NCBI RefSeq assembly: GCF_000725885.1
Contig: NZ_JODR01000007.1
Coordinates: forward strand, 186,001 to 250,000
Direction: 5' to 3'
Length of the DNA stretch: 64,000 bases
Source of the DNA: Streptomyces albus subsp. albus
Lineage (GTDB): Bacteria; Actinomycetota; Actinomycetes; Streptomycetales; Streptomycetaceae
The first letter of the stretch is position 1, and each line of letters begins with the position of its first letter. Both the position numbers and the translations under genes were made by a program. Shown piece by piece: positions 18,433 through 27,019 of the stretch. The notes under the pieces are model-generated. The model ran no database searches, was not told the origin of the DNA, and worked only from the letters and a program-made list of their open reading frames with translations.

Positions 18433-19137
18433 TCAGCGGCCCGTGCGCGGCCCCTCGTCACCGGCTCCGGTGCCCTCGTCGGGCCGTCCGTCCCCCGGCC
18501 GGTCCGCCCGGTCCTCGCCCGGTCGCGCCGCGTCCTCATCCTGTCCGGCCCTCCCGCCGGACGGGGCGGCCCCGGACTGTTCGCCGGCCGGGGCGCCGTC
18601 CCCGGGCTCCGGGTCCGGGTCGGGCTCGACCTCGACGCGTTCGGCCACGTACGCGTCGGCCGCGCGGCCGTCCCGTTCGGCGGCGCGGGACAGTTCGGCG
18701 GCCTCCTCCGGGTCGATCGTCCCGACCCGTTCGGTGCGCTCGCCACCGGCGTTCGCGGGGGCGCTCCAGCGGCGTTCGGACTCCTCGACGACGGACCGGT
18801 AGGCGGCCAGCAGCTCACTGCCCGCGGCGGCCAGGTGGTCGAAGAACTTCGGGTTGCGCTCGACCACCGGCTCCAGCGTGGCCCGGGCCTGCGCGGCCAG
18901 TTGCCGGGCGACGCCCTGCGCGGCGGCGGAACCGGCGGCCCCCAGCAGGGGCTTGCCGAACTCCGCGACCTTCTCGGTGACCGCGTCGGCCAGCCGGCGC
19001 AGTTCCTCGGCGGCGCTGCCGGGCGGCGGGCCGTACCGGGCGCGGCGCCGCTCCCTCTCGGCGGCCAGGTCCTCCTCGCACGCGGCCGACCAGGCGTCCG
19101 GGTCCGGTGCGTCGGGGCGCGGGGCGTCGTCGCTCAT
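18433..19137 (-). CDS. DUF5304-type hypothetical protein
   Basis: Hydrophilic cytosolic protein of 234 residues. Residues about 35-125 form a helical core (AEELRRLADAVTEKVAEFGK, and later FFDHLAAAGSELLAAYRSVV). The C-terminal 90 residues are acidic, Gly/Pro-rich and probably disordered. It looks like the DUF5304 family that is widespread in Streptomyces and has no assigned function. It is downstream of the ArsA-like gene on the same strand with 192 bases between. No catalytic or binding motif was seen. Confidence 0.75.
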   Translation of the reverse strand: MSDDAPRPDAPDPDAWSAACEEDLAAERERRRARYGPPPGSAAEELRRLADAVTEKVAEFGKPLLGAAGSAAAQGVARQLAAQARATLEPVVERNPKFFDHLAAAGSELLAAYRSVVEESERRWSAPANAGGERTERVGTIDPEEAAELSRAAERDGRAADAYVAERVEVEPDPDPEPGDGAPAGEQSGAAPSGGRAGQDEDAARPGEDRADRPGDGRPDEGTGAGDEGPRTGR

Positions 19138-19329
19138 GGCGGGCTCCTACCGGGCGAAGGCCGCGGCCGGATGGCCGGCGGGGTCGGATGCGGTTGGGTG
19201 GTGCTCGGTCCCTCGCGGCACGTGCCGTTCCGCGGGTGCCGTTCTGCGTCCGACGGTACCCGAACAGGCGACGGGACAGGGGCCGAGCACCCCGCGAGGG
19301 CCGCGGGCCCGCCCGTCCCGTGCCGGCTG

Positions 19330-20718
19330 TCAGTCCCCGCCCGACGGCGGCCCGGAGCGCCTGGGCCACAGTTCGGGGTCGGGGGTGAACCGGACGCCGA
19401 GGACCCCGGCCTTGAGGCCGGCGCCGGTCACCCGGCAGCGGCGCAGCGCGGAGGGGAGCGACAGCACCCGCCGGTAGGGGCCGACGCCGACGGTCAACTC
19501 GTCGCCGCGCCGCACCAGTTCCAGCTCGTCCCGTTCGGCGCCGGGCAGCGGCAGGTGCCACACCAGTTTGCCGTCGTCGGACAGCCGGTCCTCGACCCAG
19601 CCGTAGGCCACGTCGGTGCCGGGCACGCGGGCCGCGCCGGCGGGCGGGTGCAGCCCCTCACCGGCCGGTCCGTCGGCGGAGACGGCCGTGCGGGCGGCGT
19701 CGGCCAGTGCCGTCAGATCGTCGGGGCCGCGCGGGTCACGGCCCAGGTGCGGCAGTTCGCACAGCGGGACGGACTCGGCCGCGCAGGTGTCCCGCAGGGC
19801 CTTGAGGGCGCGCTGCTGCTGCCCGGCGAGACCGGCCAGCCAGGGGTCCGCCGAGCCGGTGGGCAGCAGCCGGTTGGCGACGACGGATTCCAGGGCGAGC
19901 CCGTGCAGCCGCAGCCCGGCGCCCGCGGTGCGCAGCGGGTCGGCGGCCAGCGGCCCCGGTTCGGTCACCAGGCGGACGACGGTGGCCGGGGACTCCACGA
20001 TCTCCTGGACCTCGGCCAGCTCGGCCGACCAGCGCCTGGTCGCGTCGTAGAGCCACTGCGCGGGCATGGGGGCGCCGGCGAGCTGGGCCAGTACGGGACG
20101 CAGGGCGCGGGCCGTCTGACGTTCGTGCGGGACGAGACGGCGCAGGTAGCGCCGCAACTGCTCGGGCAGTGCCAGCAGGTTGAGGCCCTCGGGAGTGGGC
20201 GGCATGTCGGCTACGACGATGTCCCAGTTGCCGTCCCAGCCGCTGTCCCGGCCGCCCGCTTCCTCCTGGCCGCCGTCCGCCGCGGTGCCGCCGCCGTGCG
20301 CGGTGCGCAGGGCGCGCAGCAGGGCGAACGTACCGGCGCCGGGCAGCTCCGTCAGTTCGTCCTCGTCCAGGGGCTGGGCGCCGAGCAGATCGAGGACCGT
20401 CTTGCCGCGTTCCTGGAGGGCGACGGCCTGCCCGCGGAACTCCTCGCCGGAGTCGACGCGCAGCAGCCACAGGCCGGGCAGCCCCGCGACGGGCTCGGGT
20501 ATGCCGTGCCGGAACGGAGTGGGCCGAGCGGGCCGCTCGCCCTCCGCATGCTCGGTGCCCAGCAGGGCGGCCAGCCGGCGGGCGGGTTCCGCGCTCACCA
20601 GCAGGGTGCGGTGGCCCTGCGCCGCCGCCGCGCAGGCGGTGGCCGTCGCCACCGTGGTGCGCCCGGTGCCGCCCGCGCCGGTGACCAGCAGCGTCTGGGC
20701 GCGGCTCCCGCCGGTCAG
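19330..20718 (-). CDS. ArsA-family ATPase-like protein, apparent CTG start
   Basis: SIMIBI-class P-loop protein of about 462 residues related to ArsA/Get3. The frame begins beside the SRPBCC stop codon. No ATG, GTG or TTG lies near the expected N-terminus, but a CTG at 20718 overlaps that stop as CTGA, with GAGG seven bases upstream, so I take CTG as start. The P-loop reads GAGGTGRTT; ArsA has GKGGVGKTT, so both lysines are replaced (Ala, Arg) and ATP hydrolysis is doubtful. A DMPPTPEGLNLLALPEQLR region corresponds to the switch/metal segment. It is coupled to an SRPBCC gene, which suggests a lipid or client-handling role. Confidence 0.82.
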   Translation of the reverse strand: MTGGSRAQTLLVTGAGGTGRTTVATATACAAAAQGHRTLLVSAEPARRLAALLGTEHAEGERPARPTPFRHGIPEPVAGLPGLWLLRVDSGEEFRGQAVALQERGKTVLDLLGAQPLDEDELTELPGAGTFALLRALRTAHGGGTAADGGQEEAGGRDSGWDGNWDIVVADMPPTPEGLNLLALPEQLRRYLRRLVPHERQTARALRPVLAQLAGAPMPAQWLYDATRRWSAELAEVQEIVESPATVVRLVTEPGPLAADPLRTAGAGLRLHGLALESVVANRLLPTGSADPWLAGLAGQQQRALKALRDTCAAESVPLCELPHLGRDPRGPDDLTALADAARTAVSADGPAGEGLHPPAGAARVPGTDVAYGWVEDRLSDDGKLVWHLPLPGAERDELELVRRGDELTVGVGPYRRVLSLPSALRRCRVTGAGLKAGVLGVRFTPDPELWPRRSGPPSGGD

Positions 20719-21197
20719 TTGGTGTCCTCGCGGGTGTCCTGGGCGGCGCCGCCCGACTCGACGCGCTTCTTGAGCCCGTCGAGGGCCCGGTCGATGATGA
20801 CCTTCTCGGCCTTGCGCTTGATCATCCCGAGCATGGGGATCTTGACGTCCACGGTGAGCTGGTACATCACCTCGGTGCGGTGGCCGCCGTCGACCGGGGT
20901 GAGGCGGTAGACGCCGTCCAGGGAGCGCAGCATCTGGGACTTGACCAGCGACCAGCGCACCTCCCGGACCTCCTCGTCCCCGATCCACTCGTAGGCGAGG
21001 GTGTGCTCGTCCTTGATGGCGCCGGCGTCCAGCAGCAGGCGGACCTGTTCGGCGCGGCCCCGTGCGTCCCGGCCCAGCACCTCGGCCTCCTTCACCTCGC
21101 CCGTCCACTCGGGGTAGCGGGGGAAGTCGGCGATCACGTCCATCACGGCCTGCGGTGCCGCGTCAACGGTGATGCTCGAGCTGGTGTGTTCCGCCAT
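20715..21197 (-). CDS. SRPBCC-superfamily (polyketide cyclase/START-like) protein
   Basis: Protein of 160 residues with the helix-grip hydrophobic-ligand fold. Characteristic stretches are SITVDAAPQAVMDVIADFPR, YPEWTGEV and the C-terminal helix IIDRALDGLKKRVESG. Likely binds a lipid or other hydrophobic ligand; no polyketide genes are nearby. The ATG at 21197 has GGAGGG eight bases upstream, better than the ATG two codons earlier. The stop overlaps the CTG start of the ArsA-like gene, so the two products are probably made together. Confidence 0.85.
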   Translation of the reverse strand: MAEHTSSSITVDAAPQAVMDVIADFPRYPEWTGEVKEAEVLGRDARGRAEQVRLLLDAGAIKDEHTLAYEWIGDEEVREVRWSLVKSQMLRSLDGVYRLTPVDGGHRTEVMYQLTVDVKIPMLGMIKRKAEKVIIDRALDGLKKRVESGGAAQDTREDTN

Positions 21198-21344
21198 CGC
21201 CATGGCCCTCCGATGTACCCGTGTCCCAAATTGCCCGCCGCGGCGCGGATCGCCCGCGCGGGATACCGCCGCGGCGCGGGGGAGCGTCTGCGACCGAAGG
21301 CTACCGCGCGCCTGGTGGGCCCGGCGCCGCGCGGGTGGCGGCCC

Positions 21345-22106
21345 TCACCACGTCAGGACCCAGGGGGTGCCGGTCGCGTTGAAGTGGCCGACGTTGACGC
21401 ATTCGGTGGCGCCGATCCGCATGCGCCGGGCCAGCGGCTGGTGGACGTGGCCGAACAGGTGGTAGCGGGGCCGCAGGGTGTGCAGCGCCTCCAGCAGCTG
21501 GGGGCTGCCGCGTTCGAAGCGGCGGGCGACGGTGTCGTAACACAACTCGGGCACATCCGGCGGAATGTGGGTGCACAGGACGTCCACCTCGCCCAGGGCC
21601 GCGATTTTCGCGGCGTAGGTCTCGTCGTCGATCTCGTAGGGGGTGCGCATCGGGGTGCGCAGTCCGCCGCCGACGAAACCGAAGCGCCACCCTCCGATGA
21701 CCACCGTCTCACCGTCCAGGACGTGCACGCCCGAACGTGCGTACTCCGGCCACAGGTGCGGCATGTCGACGTTGCCGTACGTGGCGTACGTGGGAGTGGG
21801 GAACGCGGCGAACATCTCGGCGTACTGCTTGCGTACCGCGGCCTCCATGGTTGCCTCGCGGTCCAGCCCCTCCCACAGCTCGCGGGACAACTCGCGGGCC
21901 TCGGTGAAGCGCCGGGCGGTACGCAGGGCGACGATGCGGTCCGCGTTCTCGACGCCGAACAGGTCGGGGAAGATGCCGCGCGAGTGGTCGGCGTAGTCGA
22001 GGAAGAGGATCAGGTCTCCGAGGCAGACCACCGCGTCCGCGCCGTTCCCCGCCTTGGCGAGGTCCTCGCTGTTGCCGTGTACGTCGCTGACCACGTGGAC
22101 TCGCAT
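21345..22106 (-). CDS. Metallophosphoesterase (calcineurin-like)
   Basis: Dinuclear-metal phosphoesterase of 253 residues. Metal-ligand motifs appear in order: VVSDVHGNSED (D-x-H), CLGDLILF (G-D), TYGNVDMP (G-N-x-D in place of G-N-H), CTHIPPD and FGHVHQP (G-H-x-H). The GNVD variation from GNHD is notable but occurs in the superfamily. Cytosolic; substrate may be a nucleotide or phosphodiester. Divergent from the acyl-CoA synthetase gene across a repeat-bearing gap. Confidence 0.88.
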   Translation of the reverse strand: MRVHVVSDVHGNSEDLAKAGNGADAVVCLGDLILFLDYADHSRGIFPDLFGVENADRIVALRTARRFTEARELSRELWEGLDREATMEAAVRKQYAEMFAAFPTPTYATYGNVDMPHLWPEYARSGVHVLDGETVVIGGWRFGFVGGGLRTPMRTPYEIDDETYAAKIAALGEVDVLCTHIPPDVPELCYDTVARRFERGSPQLLEALHTLRPRYHLFGHVHQPLARRMRIGATECVNVGHFNATGTPWVLTW

Positions 22107-22520
22107 GCGCCCACCCTAGGTCGCCGCGGCGCCGGTGGGGAGGGCCGCCGGAAGGGGCCGACGGAGAGGGCCGCCGGAAGGGGCCGGTGGACGAGGGCCG
22201 CCGAAAGAAGGCCGGCGGACGAGGGCCGGGCGCCCGGCTGGCCGAAAAGAGCCGTACGCCGCCTTGCCCGTACTCTTCCCGCTCTCTCCCTCGGCGGCTT
22301 CCGTGTCCGCGAACGCCTCGACTAGGCTGCATGTCCCCATATCCGAGCGACTCCACCTGTGACGCAGGAGACATCTGGGCGTCACCCTCTACCCCCATGC
22401 CCATACCGATGGGTAACGTCCGGGCCGTCATTCCCGGGACGCCCCGGCGATCCCGGACCGAGCCAATGGAGGCCGGCCCCGCGGCCTCCCCTCTTGGCGC
22501 GCCGACGAGGAGCAGCAGTC
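22107..22520. other. 414-base divergent gap with 26-bp-period purine-rich repeats
   Basis: Contains three to four imperfect tandem units at about 22140-22239 and otherwise the promoter region of the acyl-CoA synthetase gene. A TAGGCT at 22323-22328 could be a -10 element but lacks a good -35. No gene is seen. Confidence 0.35.
22140..22239 (+). repeat. Imperfect 26-27 bp tandem repeats
   Basis: The unit GAGGGCCGCCGGAAGGGGCC begins at 22140 and again, exact, at 22166. A degraded copy starts about 22193 (GAGGGCCGCCGAAAGAAGGCC) and a partial fourth about 22219. They follow the start of the metallophosphoesterase gene, so would be in its 5' region. Confidence 0.7.
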
Positions 22521-24329
22521 TTGCGCGAGTACAGCCTTCCGGCCCTCTACGAAGTCCCCCAAGAGGGGAACCTGACGGACCTCGTCCGCCGGAACGCGGC
22601 TCAGCACCCCGACCTCGCCGTCATCGGACGCAAGCGGAACGGACGCTGGGAGGACCTGACCGCCGCCGCCTTCCTCACCGAGGTGCGGGAGGCCGCCAAG
22701 GGACTGATCGCCGCCGGTGTCGAGCCCGGCGACCGGGTGGCCCTGATGTCGCGCACCCGCTACGAGTGGACGCTGCTGGACTTCGCCATCTGGAGCGCGG
22801 GCGGCGTCACCGTCCCCGTCTACGAGACCAGCTCCCCCGAGCAGATCTGCTGGATCCTCGGGGACTCCGGCGCCGTCGCCTGCCTCGTGGAGACCGACGA
22901 CCACGCGGCGGCCGTGGACTCCGTACGCGACCGGCTGCCCGGTCTGCGCGAGGTGTGGCAGATCGAACCCGGCCCGGACGGCGAGGCGGCCGTCCCCCGG
23001 CTCGCGGCCCTCGGCACCGGCATCGACGACCGCACGGTGGACGAGCGCAGCTCCGCGGCCGACGCCGACTCGCCCGCCACCATCGTCTACACCTCCGGCA
23101 CCACCGGCCGCCCCAAGGGCTGTGTCCTCACCCACCGAAGCTTCTTCGCCGAGTGCGGCAACGTCGTCGAGCGGCTGCGGCCGATGTTCCAGCCCGGCGA
23201 GGGATCGGTGCTGCTCTTCCTGCCGGTCGCCCACGTCTTCGGACGGCTCGTGCAGGTGGCGGCCGTGATGGCACCGATCAAACTCGGCCACGTCTCCGAC
23301 ATCAAGACCCTCACCGACGAACTCGGCTCCTTCCGGCCCACGATGGTCCTGGGCGTGCCCCGCGTCTTCGAGAAGGTCTTCAACGCCGCGCGCGCCCAGG
23401 CCGTCGCCGGCGGCAAGGGCCGCATCTTCGACAAGGCCGCCGAGGTCGCCGGCGCCTACAGCCGCGCCCTGGACGAACCGGCGGGCCCCTCCCTCACCCT
23501 GCGGCTCAAGCACAAGCTCTTCGACAAACTCGTCTACAGCAAGCTCCGTGCCGTACTGGGCGGCCGGGCCACCCACGCGATCTCCGGGGGCGCCCCGCTC
23601 GGCGAGCGGCTGGGCCACTTCTTCCGCGGCGTCGGCTTCACCGTGCTGGAGGGCTACGGGCTGACCGAGTCGTGCGCCGCGACCGCCTTCAACCCCTACG
23701 ACCGGCCCAAGATCGGCACGGTCGGCCAGCCGCTGCCCGGCTCCGTCATCCGCATCGCCGACGACGGCGAGGTGCTGCTGCACGGCGAGCACCTGTTCAC
23801 CGGTTACTGGAACAACCCGCAGGCCAGCGAGGAAGCACTGGCCGACGGCTGGTTCCACACCGGTGACCTGGGCAGCCTGGACGTGGACGGCTATCTGCGC
23901 ATCACCGGCCGCAAGAAGGAGATCCTGGTGACCGCGGGCGGCAAGAACGTCGCCCCCGCCGTCATCGAGGACCGCATCCGCGCCCACGCGCTCGTCGCCG
24001 AGTGCATGGTCGTCGGCGACGGCCGCCCCTTCGTCGGGGCCCTGCTGACCGTGGACGAGGAGTTCCTGCCCCGCTGGGCCGCCCAGCACGGCAAGCAGCA
24101 TCTGACCCGCGAACAGCTCCTGTCGGACGCCGATCTGCTGGCCGAGCTGCAAACAGCCGTCGACGAGGGCAACAAGGCCGTCTCCAAGGCGGAGTCGGTC
24201 CGCAAGTTCCGCGTGCTGCGCGAGCAGTTCACCGAGGAGTCCGGGCACGTCACCCCCTCGCTGAAGCTCAAACGGGGCGTGGTGGCCAAGGACTTCGCCG
24301 ACGAGATCGAGGCCATCTACGCCGCGTGA
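22521..24329 (+). CDS. Long-chain acyl-CoA synthetase (AMP-forming)
   Basis: Activates fatty acids to acyl-CoA, 602 residues, FadD15-like. The AMP-binding signature TIVYTSGTTGRPKGC, gate and linker motifs LPVAHVFGR, ISGGAPLG, EGYGLTESCA, the adenylate-binding WFHTGDLG and the terminal GRKKEILVTAGGKNV are all intact. The start is TTG at 22521, with GAGGAG eight bases upstream; no nearer ATG or GTG fits. Such enzymes feed lipid synthesis or beta-oxidation. Followed by a terminator and the convergent mannosyltransferase gene. Confidence 0.93.
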   Translation: MREYSLPALYEVPQEGNLTDLVRRNAAQHPDLAVIGRKRNGRWEDLTAAAFLTEVREAAKGLIAAGVEPGDRVALMSRTRYEWTLLDFAIWSAGGVTVPVYETSSPEQICWILGDSGAVACLVETDDHAAAVDSVRDRLPGLREVWQIEPGPDGEAAVPRLAALGTGIDDRTVDERSSAADADSPATIVYTSGTTGRPKGCVLTHRSFFAECGNVVERLRPMFQPGEGSVLLFLPVAHVFGRLVQVAAVMAPIKLGHVSDIKTLTDELGSFRPTMVLGVPRVFEKVFNAARAQAVAGGKGRIFDKAAEVAGAYSRALDEPAGPSLTLRLKHKLFDKLVYSKLRAVLGGRATHAISGGAPLGERLGHFFRGVGFTVLEGYGLTESCAATAFNPYDRPKIGTVGQPLPGSVIRIADDGEVLLHGEHLFTGYWNNPQASEEALADGWFHTGDLGSLDVDGYLRITGRKKEILVTAGGKNVAPAVIEDRIRAHALVAECMVVGDGRPFVGALLTVDEEFLPRWAAQHGKQHLTREQLLSDADLLAELQTAVDEGNKAVSKAESVRKFRVLREQFTEESGHVTPSLKLKRGVVAKDFADEIEAIYAA

Positions 24330-24343
24330 GCGGCCCGGGGGCA

Positions 24344-24368
24344 CCCGGGGGGGACAGCCACCCCCGGG
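24344..24368. terminator. Bidirectional terminator between convergent fadD-like and GT4 genes
   Basis: Stem CCCGGGGG/CCCCCGGG around ACAGCCA, located in the 50-base space between two stop codons. Confidence 0.65.
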
Positions 24369-24379
24369 GCCGGCTCGGC

Positions 24380-25522
24380 TCACAGCAGAGCGCGCAACCG
24401 CTCCGCCAGCAGGTCCCAGCGCCACCGCTCCTCGACCCACTCCCGGCCCCGGGCGCCCATCCGGGCCCGCAGGTCCGCGTCGCCCAGCAGCGCGGTCAGG
24501 CGCTCGGCGGTCCGGGCCGGTGACCCGCCGGGGACGACCCAGCCCGTCTCGCCGTCGAGCACGGCGTCCGGTGCGCCGCCCGAGTCCCCGGCGACGACCG
24601 GCAGGCCGGTGGCCGACGCCTCCAGATAGACGATGCCGAGCCCTTCCACGTCCAGGCCGCCGCGGCGGGTGCGGCAGGGCATGGCGAAGACGTCCCCGGC
24701 GCCGAAGTGGGCCGGCAGCTCCTCCCACGGGACGGGCCCGGTGAAGCGGACGGCGTCGGTCAGACCGTGGGAGGCGGCCAGTTTCTCCAGGTCGGCACGG
24801 TAGGGACCGCCGCCGACGATGAGCAGCACCGCGTCGGGTACTTCGGCCAGCACCCGGGGCATGGCCTCGATGAGGGTGTCCTGGCCCTTGCGCGGCACGA
24901 GCCGGGAGACGCACACGATCACCGGCCGGCCGCTCAGCCCGAGCCGCTCGCGGACGGCGGCGCCGCCGGAGCCGGGGTGGAAGGTCTTCTCGTCCACGCC
25001 GGGCGGCAGTTGCACCATGCGGGCGGCGGCCTCGGGGGTGAGGGCCGCGGCGATCCGGCGGCGTGTGTACTCGCCCAGATAGGTGAGGGTGTCGGTGCCC
25101 TCGCCGATCCGCCGCAGCAGGGCGCGGGCGGCGGGCAGTTGGGCCCAGCCGGCCTCGTGCCCGTGGGTGGTCGCCACGATCCGTTCGGCGCCGGCCCTCC
25201 GCAGCGCGGGGGCCATCAGACCGAGCGGCGCGGCGGCACCGAACCACACGGAGCGGCATCCGTGCTCCCGCAGCAGCGAGACGGCACGCTTGGTGACGCG
25301 CGGAGTGGGCAGCAGCATCGTGGCGCGGTCGCGGACGACCGGGAACGGCTGTTCCGCGTCGAACGCCGCGGTGGCCGTCACGCCCTCCCGGCTCCGCTTC
25401 CAGGTCGAGGCGTAGACGACGACCTGGGACGGGTCGAGGCGCAGCGCCATGCTGTGCAGGAACGCCTGGATGCCGCCGGGGCGGGGCGGGAAGTCGTTGG
25501 TGACGATGAGGGTCTTGTGCAT
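24380..25522 (-). CDS. GT4 glycosyltransferase, PimB-like mannosyltransferase
   Basis: GT-B fold retaining glycosyltransferase of 380 residues. The N-terminal NDFPPRPGGIQ loop, VSRLVPRKGQDTLIEA, the VGGGPYR nucleotide segment and EGLGIVYLEASATGLPVVAG (E-x7-E) match the GDP-mannose-dependent phosphatidyl-myo-inositol mannosyltransferase family (PimB). Likely acts on the cytosolic face of the membrane in phosphatidylinositol mannoside or related glycolipid synthesis. It is divergent from a GT87-like membrane gene, which would fit a shared envelope glycolipid pathway. Exact acceptor is inferred only. Confidence 0.87.
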   Translation of the reverse strand: MHKTLIVTNDFPPRPGGIQAFLHSMALRLDPSQVVVYASTWKRSREGVTATAAFDAEQPFPVVRDRATMLLPTPRVTKRAVSLLREHGCRSVWFGAAAPLGLMAPALRRAGAERIVATTHGHEAGWAQLPAARALLRRIGEGTDTLTYLGEYTRRRIAAALTPEAAARMVQLPPGVDEKTFHPGSGGAAVRERLGLSGRPVIVCVSRLVPRKGQDTLIEAMPRVLAEVPDAVLLIVGGGPYRADLEKLAASHGLTDAVRFTGPVPWEELPAHFGAGDVFAMPCRTRRGGLDVEGLGIVYLEASATGLPVVAGDSGGAPDAVLDGETGWVVPGGSPARTAERLTALLGDADLRARMGARGREWVEERWRWDLLAERLRALL

Positions 25523-25584
25523 CGCCGCCGACAGTACCGCGCCCCCGCACGGGTGGCGTACGCCGAGGCGACGGAGAGGACAGG

Positions 25585-27006
25585 ATGCGCGGCGAGGCGG
25601 GAGCCGGGAGGGGAAGGCGGGGCGGTGTGGCCGCTCCGGTCGCCGTCTTCGCGGTCACACGGGCGGTGCTGCTGCTATACGTGTGGAAGGTGCTGACCGT
25701 GCCCGGCGGCATGGACGTGACCTCCGACGTCTCGGTGATCTACCGCGGCTGGTACGACCGGCTGAGCGCGGGAACGTTTCCGTCCGGCGATGTGACGTGG
25801 CAGTACCCGCCCGCCGCCGCACTCGTCGTCCTGGCGCCCGGCCTGCTGGCCGGACTGCTCGACTACGCCTCGGCGTTCTTCGTGCTGGCCTTGGCCGCCG
25901 ACGCGGCGGTGCTCGCGATGCTGCTGTACGCCACCGGGCGCCGCGCCGGCCGCGGCCGGCGCCGGGCGCCCCGGGCGGAGGGACGGCGCCCGGCGGGCGT
26001 GTGGGCGTGGGTGGCCGGGGTACCGCTGCTGGGGCCGACCGCGTACGCGCGCTACGACCTGATGGTGACCGCCTTGGCCGTGGCCGCGCTGCTGGCCGCC
26101 GCCCGCTCCCCGCGCTGGGCCGGCGTCCTGGCCGGGCTGGGCGCGATGGTCAAGGTGTGGCCCGCGCTGCTGCTGCTCGGGACCCCGCGCGGCCGGGCGA
26201 CCCGCACCATGTGGACCTGGGCGCTGGTGACCGTACTCGTGCTGGCGGCCGGGTTCGCCGCGACCATGCCGGGCTCGCTGGACTTCCTGACCGGGCAGCG
26301 GGACCGGGGCACGGAGGTCGAGTCGGTCGGCGCCCTCGCGCTGCACGCCGCCCGCCACTTCGCCGGCTGGGACGGTGAGGTGCTGCTGCGGTACGGCTCG
26401 ATGGAGTTCGTCGGGCCCGGGGTGCGGCGGGTCACCGAGGCGGCCGTCGTACTGACCGGGGCGGCCTTCGGCTGGCTGCTGCTGTGGCGGCTGCGGGCCC
26501 GCCATTGGACGGCGGGCACGGTGGCGGACGCGGCGCTGGCTGCCGTCCTGGTGTTCGTCGTCACCAGCCGGGTGCTCAGCCCGCAGTACCTGCTGTGGCT
26601 CGTGGGGCTGGCGGCGGTCTGTCTGACGCTGCGCGCCGGCCGGCAGGCGCTGCCCGCCTGGCTGGTGCTGGTGGCGACGGGCCTCACCCAGGTGGAGTTC
26701 CCGACCCGGTTCGCGGACGTGGTCGCCAGCGAGGGGATCGGCACGCTGGCGCTGGTGGTGCGCAATCTGCTGCTGGTCGTGGCGGCCGTGCTGGCCTGCG
26801 CACGGCTGTGGCGCTCGACCGTGCCGCACCCGGCGGGGACCGTGGCCGCTTCCGGGCAACGGCCCCCGGACGACGACGAGGACGGCGGTGACGACGAAGG
26901 CGGCGGCCACGGCAAGCCACCCGTCGGCGTCCGTGAGCAGCCCGTCGGCGAGGACGGCGGCGTACCGGGCATGCGGGGGCGCCCAGGCGAACGTCAGCTC
27001 TCCTGA
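25585..27006 (+). CDS. GT87-type polyprenol-phosphate-dependent membrane glycosyltransferase
   Basis: Polytopic membrane protein of 473 residues with roughly ten helices and the GT-C/DUF2029 features YPPAAALVVLAPGLLAGLL, YARYDLMVTALAVAAL, GLGAMVKVWPALLL and SPQYLLWLVGLA. Such enzymes use decaprenyl- or polyprenyl-phosphomannose to build envelope glycans. From about residue 430 the hydrophobic fold ends and a strongly acidic Asp/Gly tail continues into an unusual C-terminus that looks unlike the rest. A sequencing frameshift there cannot be excluded. Divergent from PimB-like gene with 62 bases between. Confidence 0.82.
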   Translation: MRGEAGAGRGRRGGVAAPVAVFAVTRAVLLLYVWKVLTVPGGMDVTSDVSVIYRGWYDRLSAGTFPSGDVTWQYPPAAALVVLAPGLLAGLLDYASAFFVLALAADAAVLAMLLYATGRRAGRGRRRAPRAEGRRPAGVWAWVAGVPLLGPTAYARYDLMVTALAVAALLAAARSPRWAGVLAGLGAMVKVWPALLLLGTPRGRATRTMWTWALVTVLVLAAGFAATMPGSLDFLTGQRDRGTEVESVGALALHAARHFAGWDGEVLLRYGSMEFVGPGVRRVTEAAVVLTGAAFGWLLLWRLRARHWTAGTVADAALAAVLVFVVTSRVLSPQYLLWLVGLAAVCLTLRAGRQALPAWLVLVATGLTQVEFPTRFADVVASEGIGTLALVVRNLLLVVAAVLACARLWRSTVPHPAGTVAASGQRPPDDDEDGGDDEGGGHGKPPVGVREQPVGEDGGVPGMRGRPGERQLS

Positions 27007-27019
27007 GAGGTCGCCCGCC

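Noticed and set aside
22428..25712. Very long minus-strand open frame
   Set aside because: It runs antisense through the acyl-CoA synthetase gene and shows Arg/Gly/Pro-rich translation typical of shadow frames in high-GC DNA.
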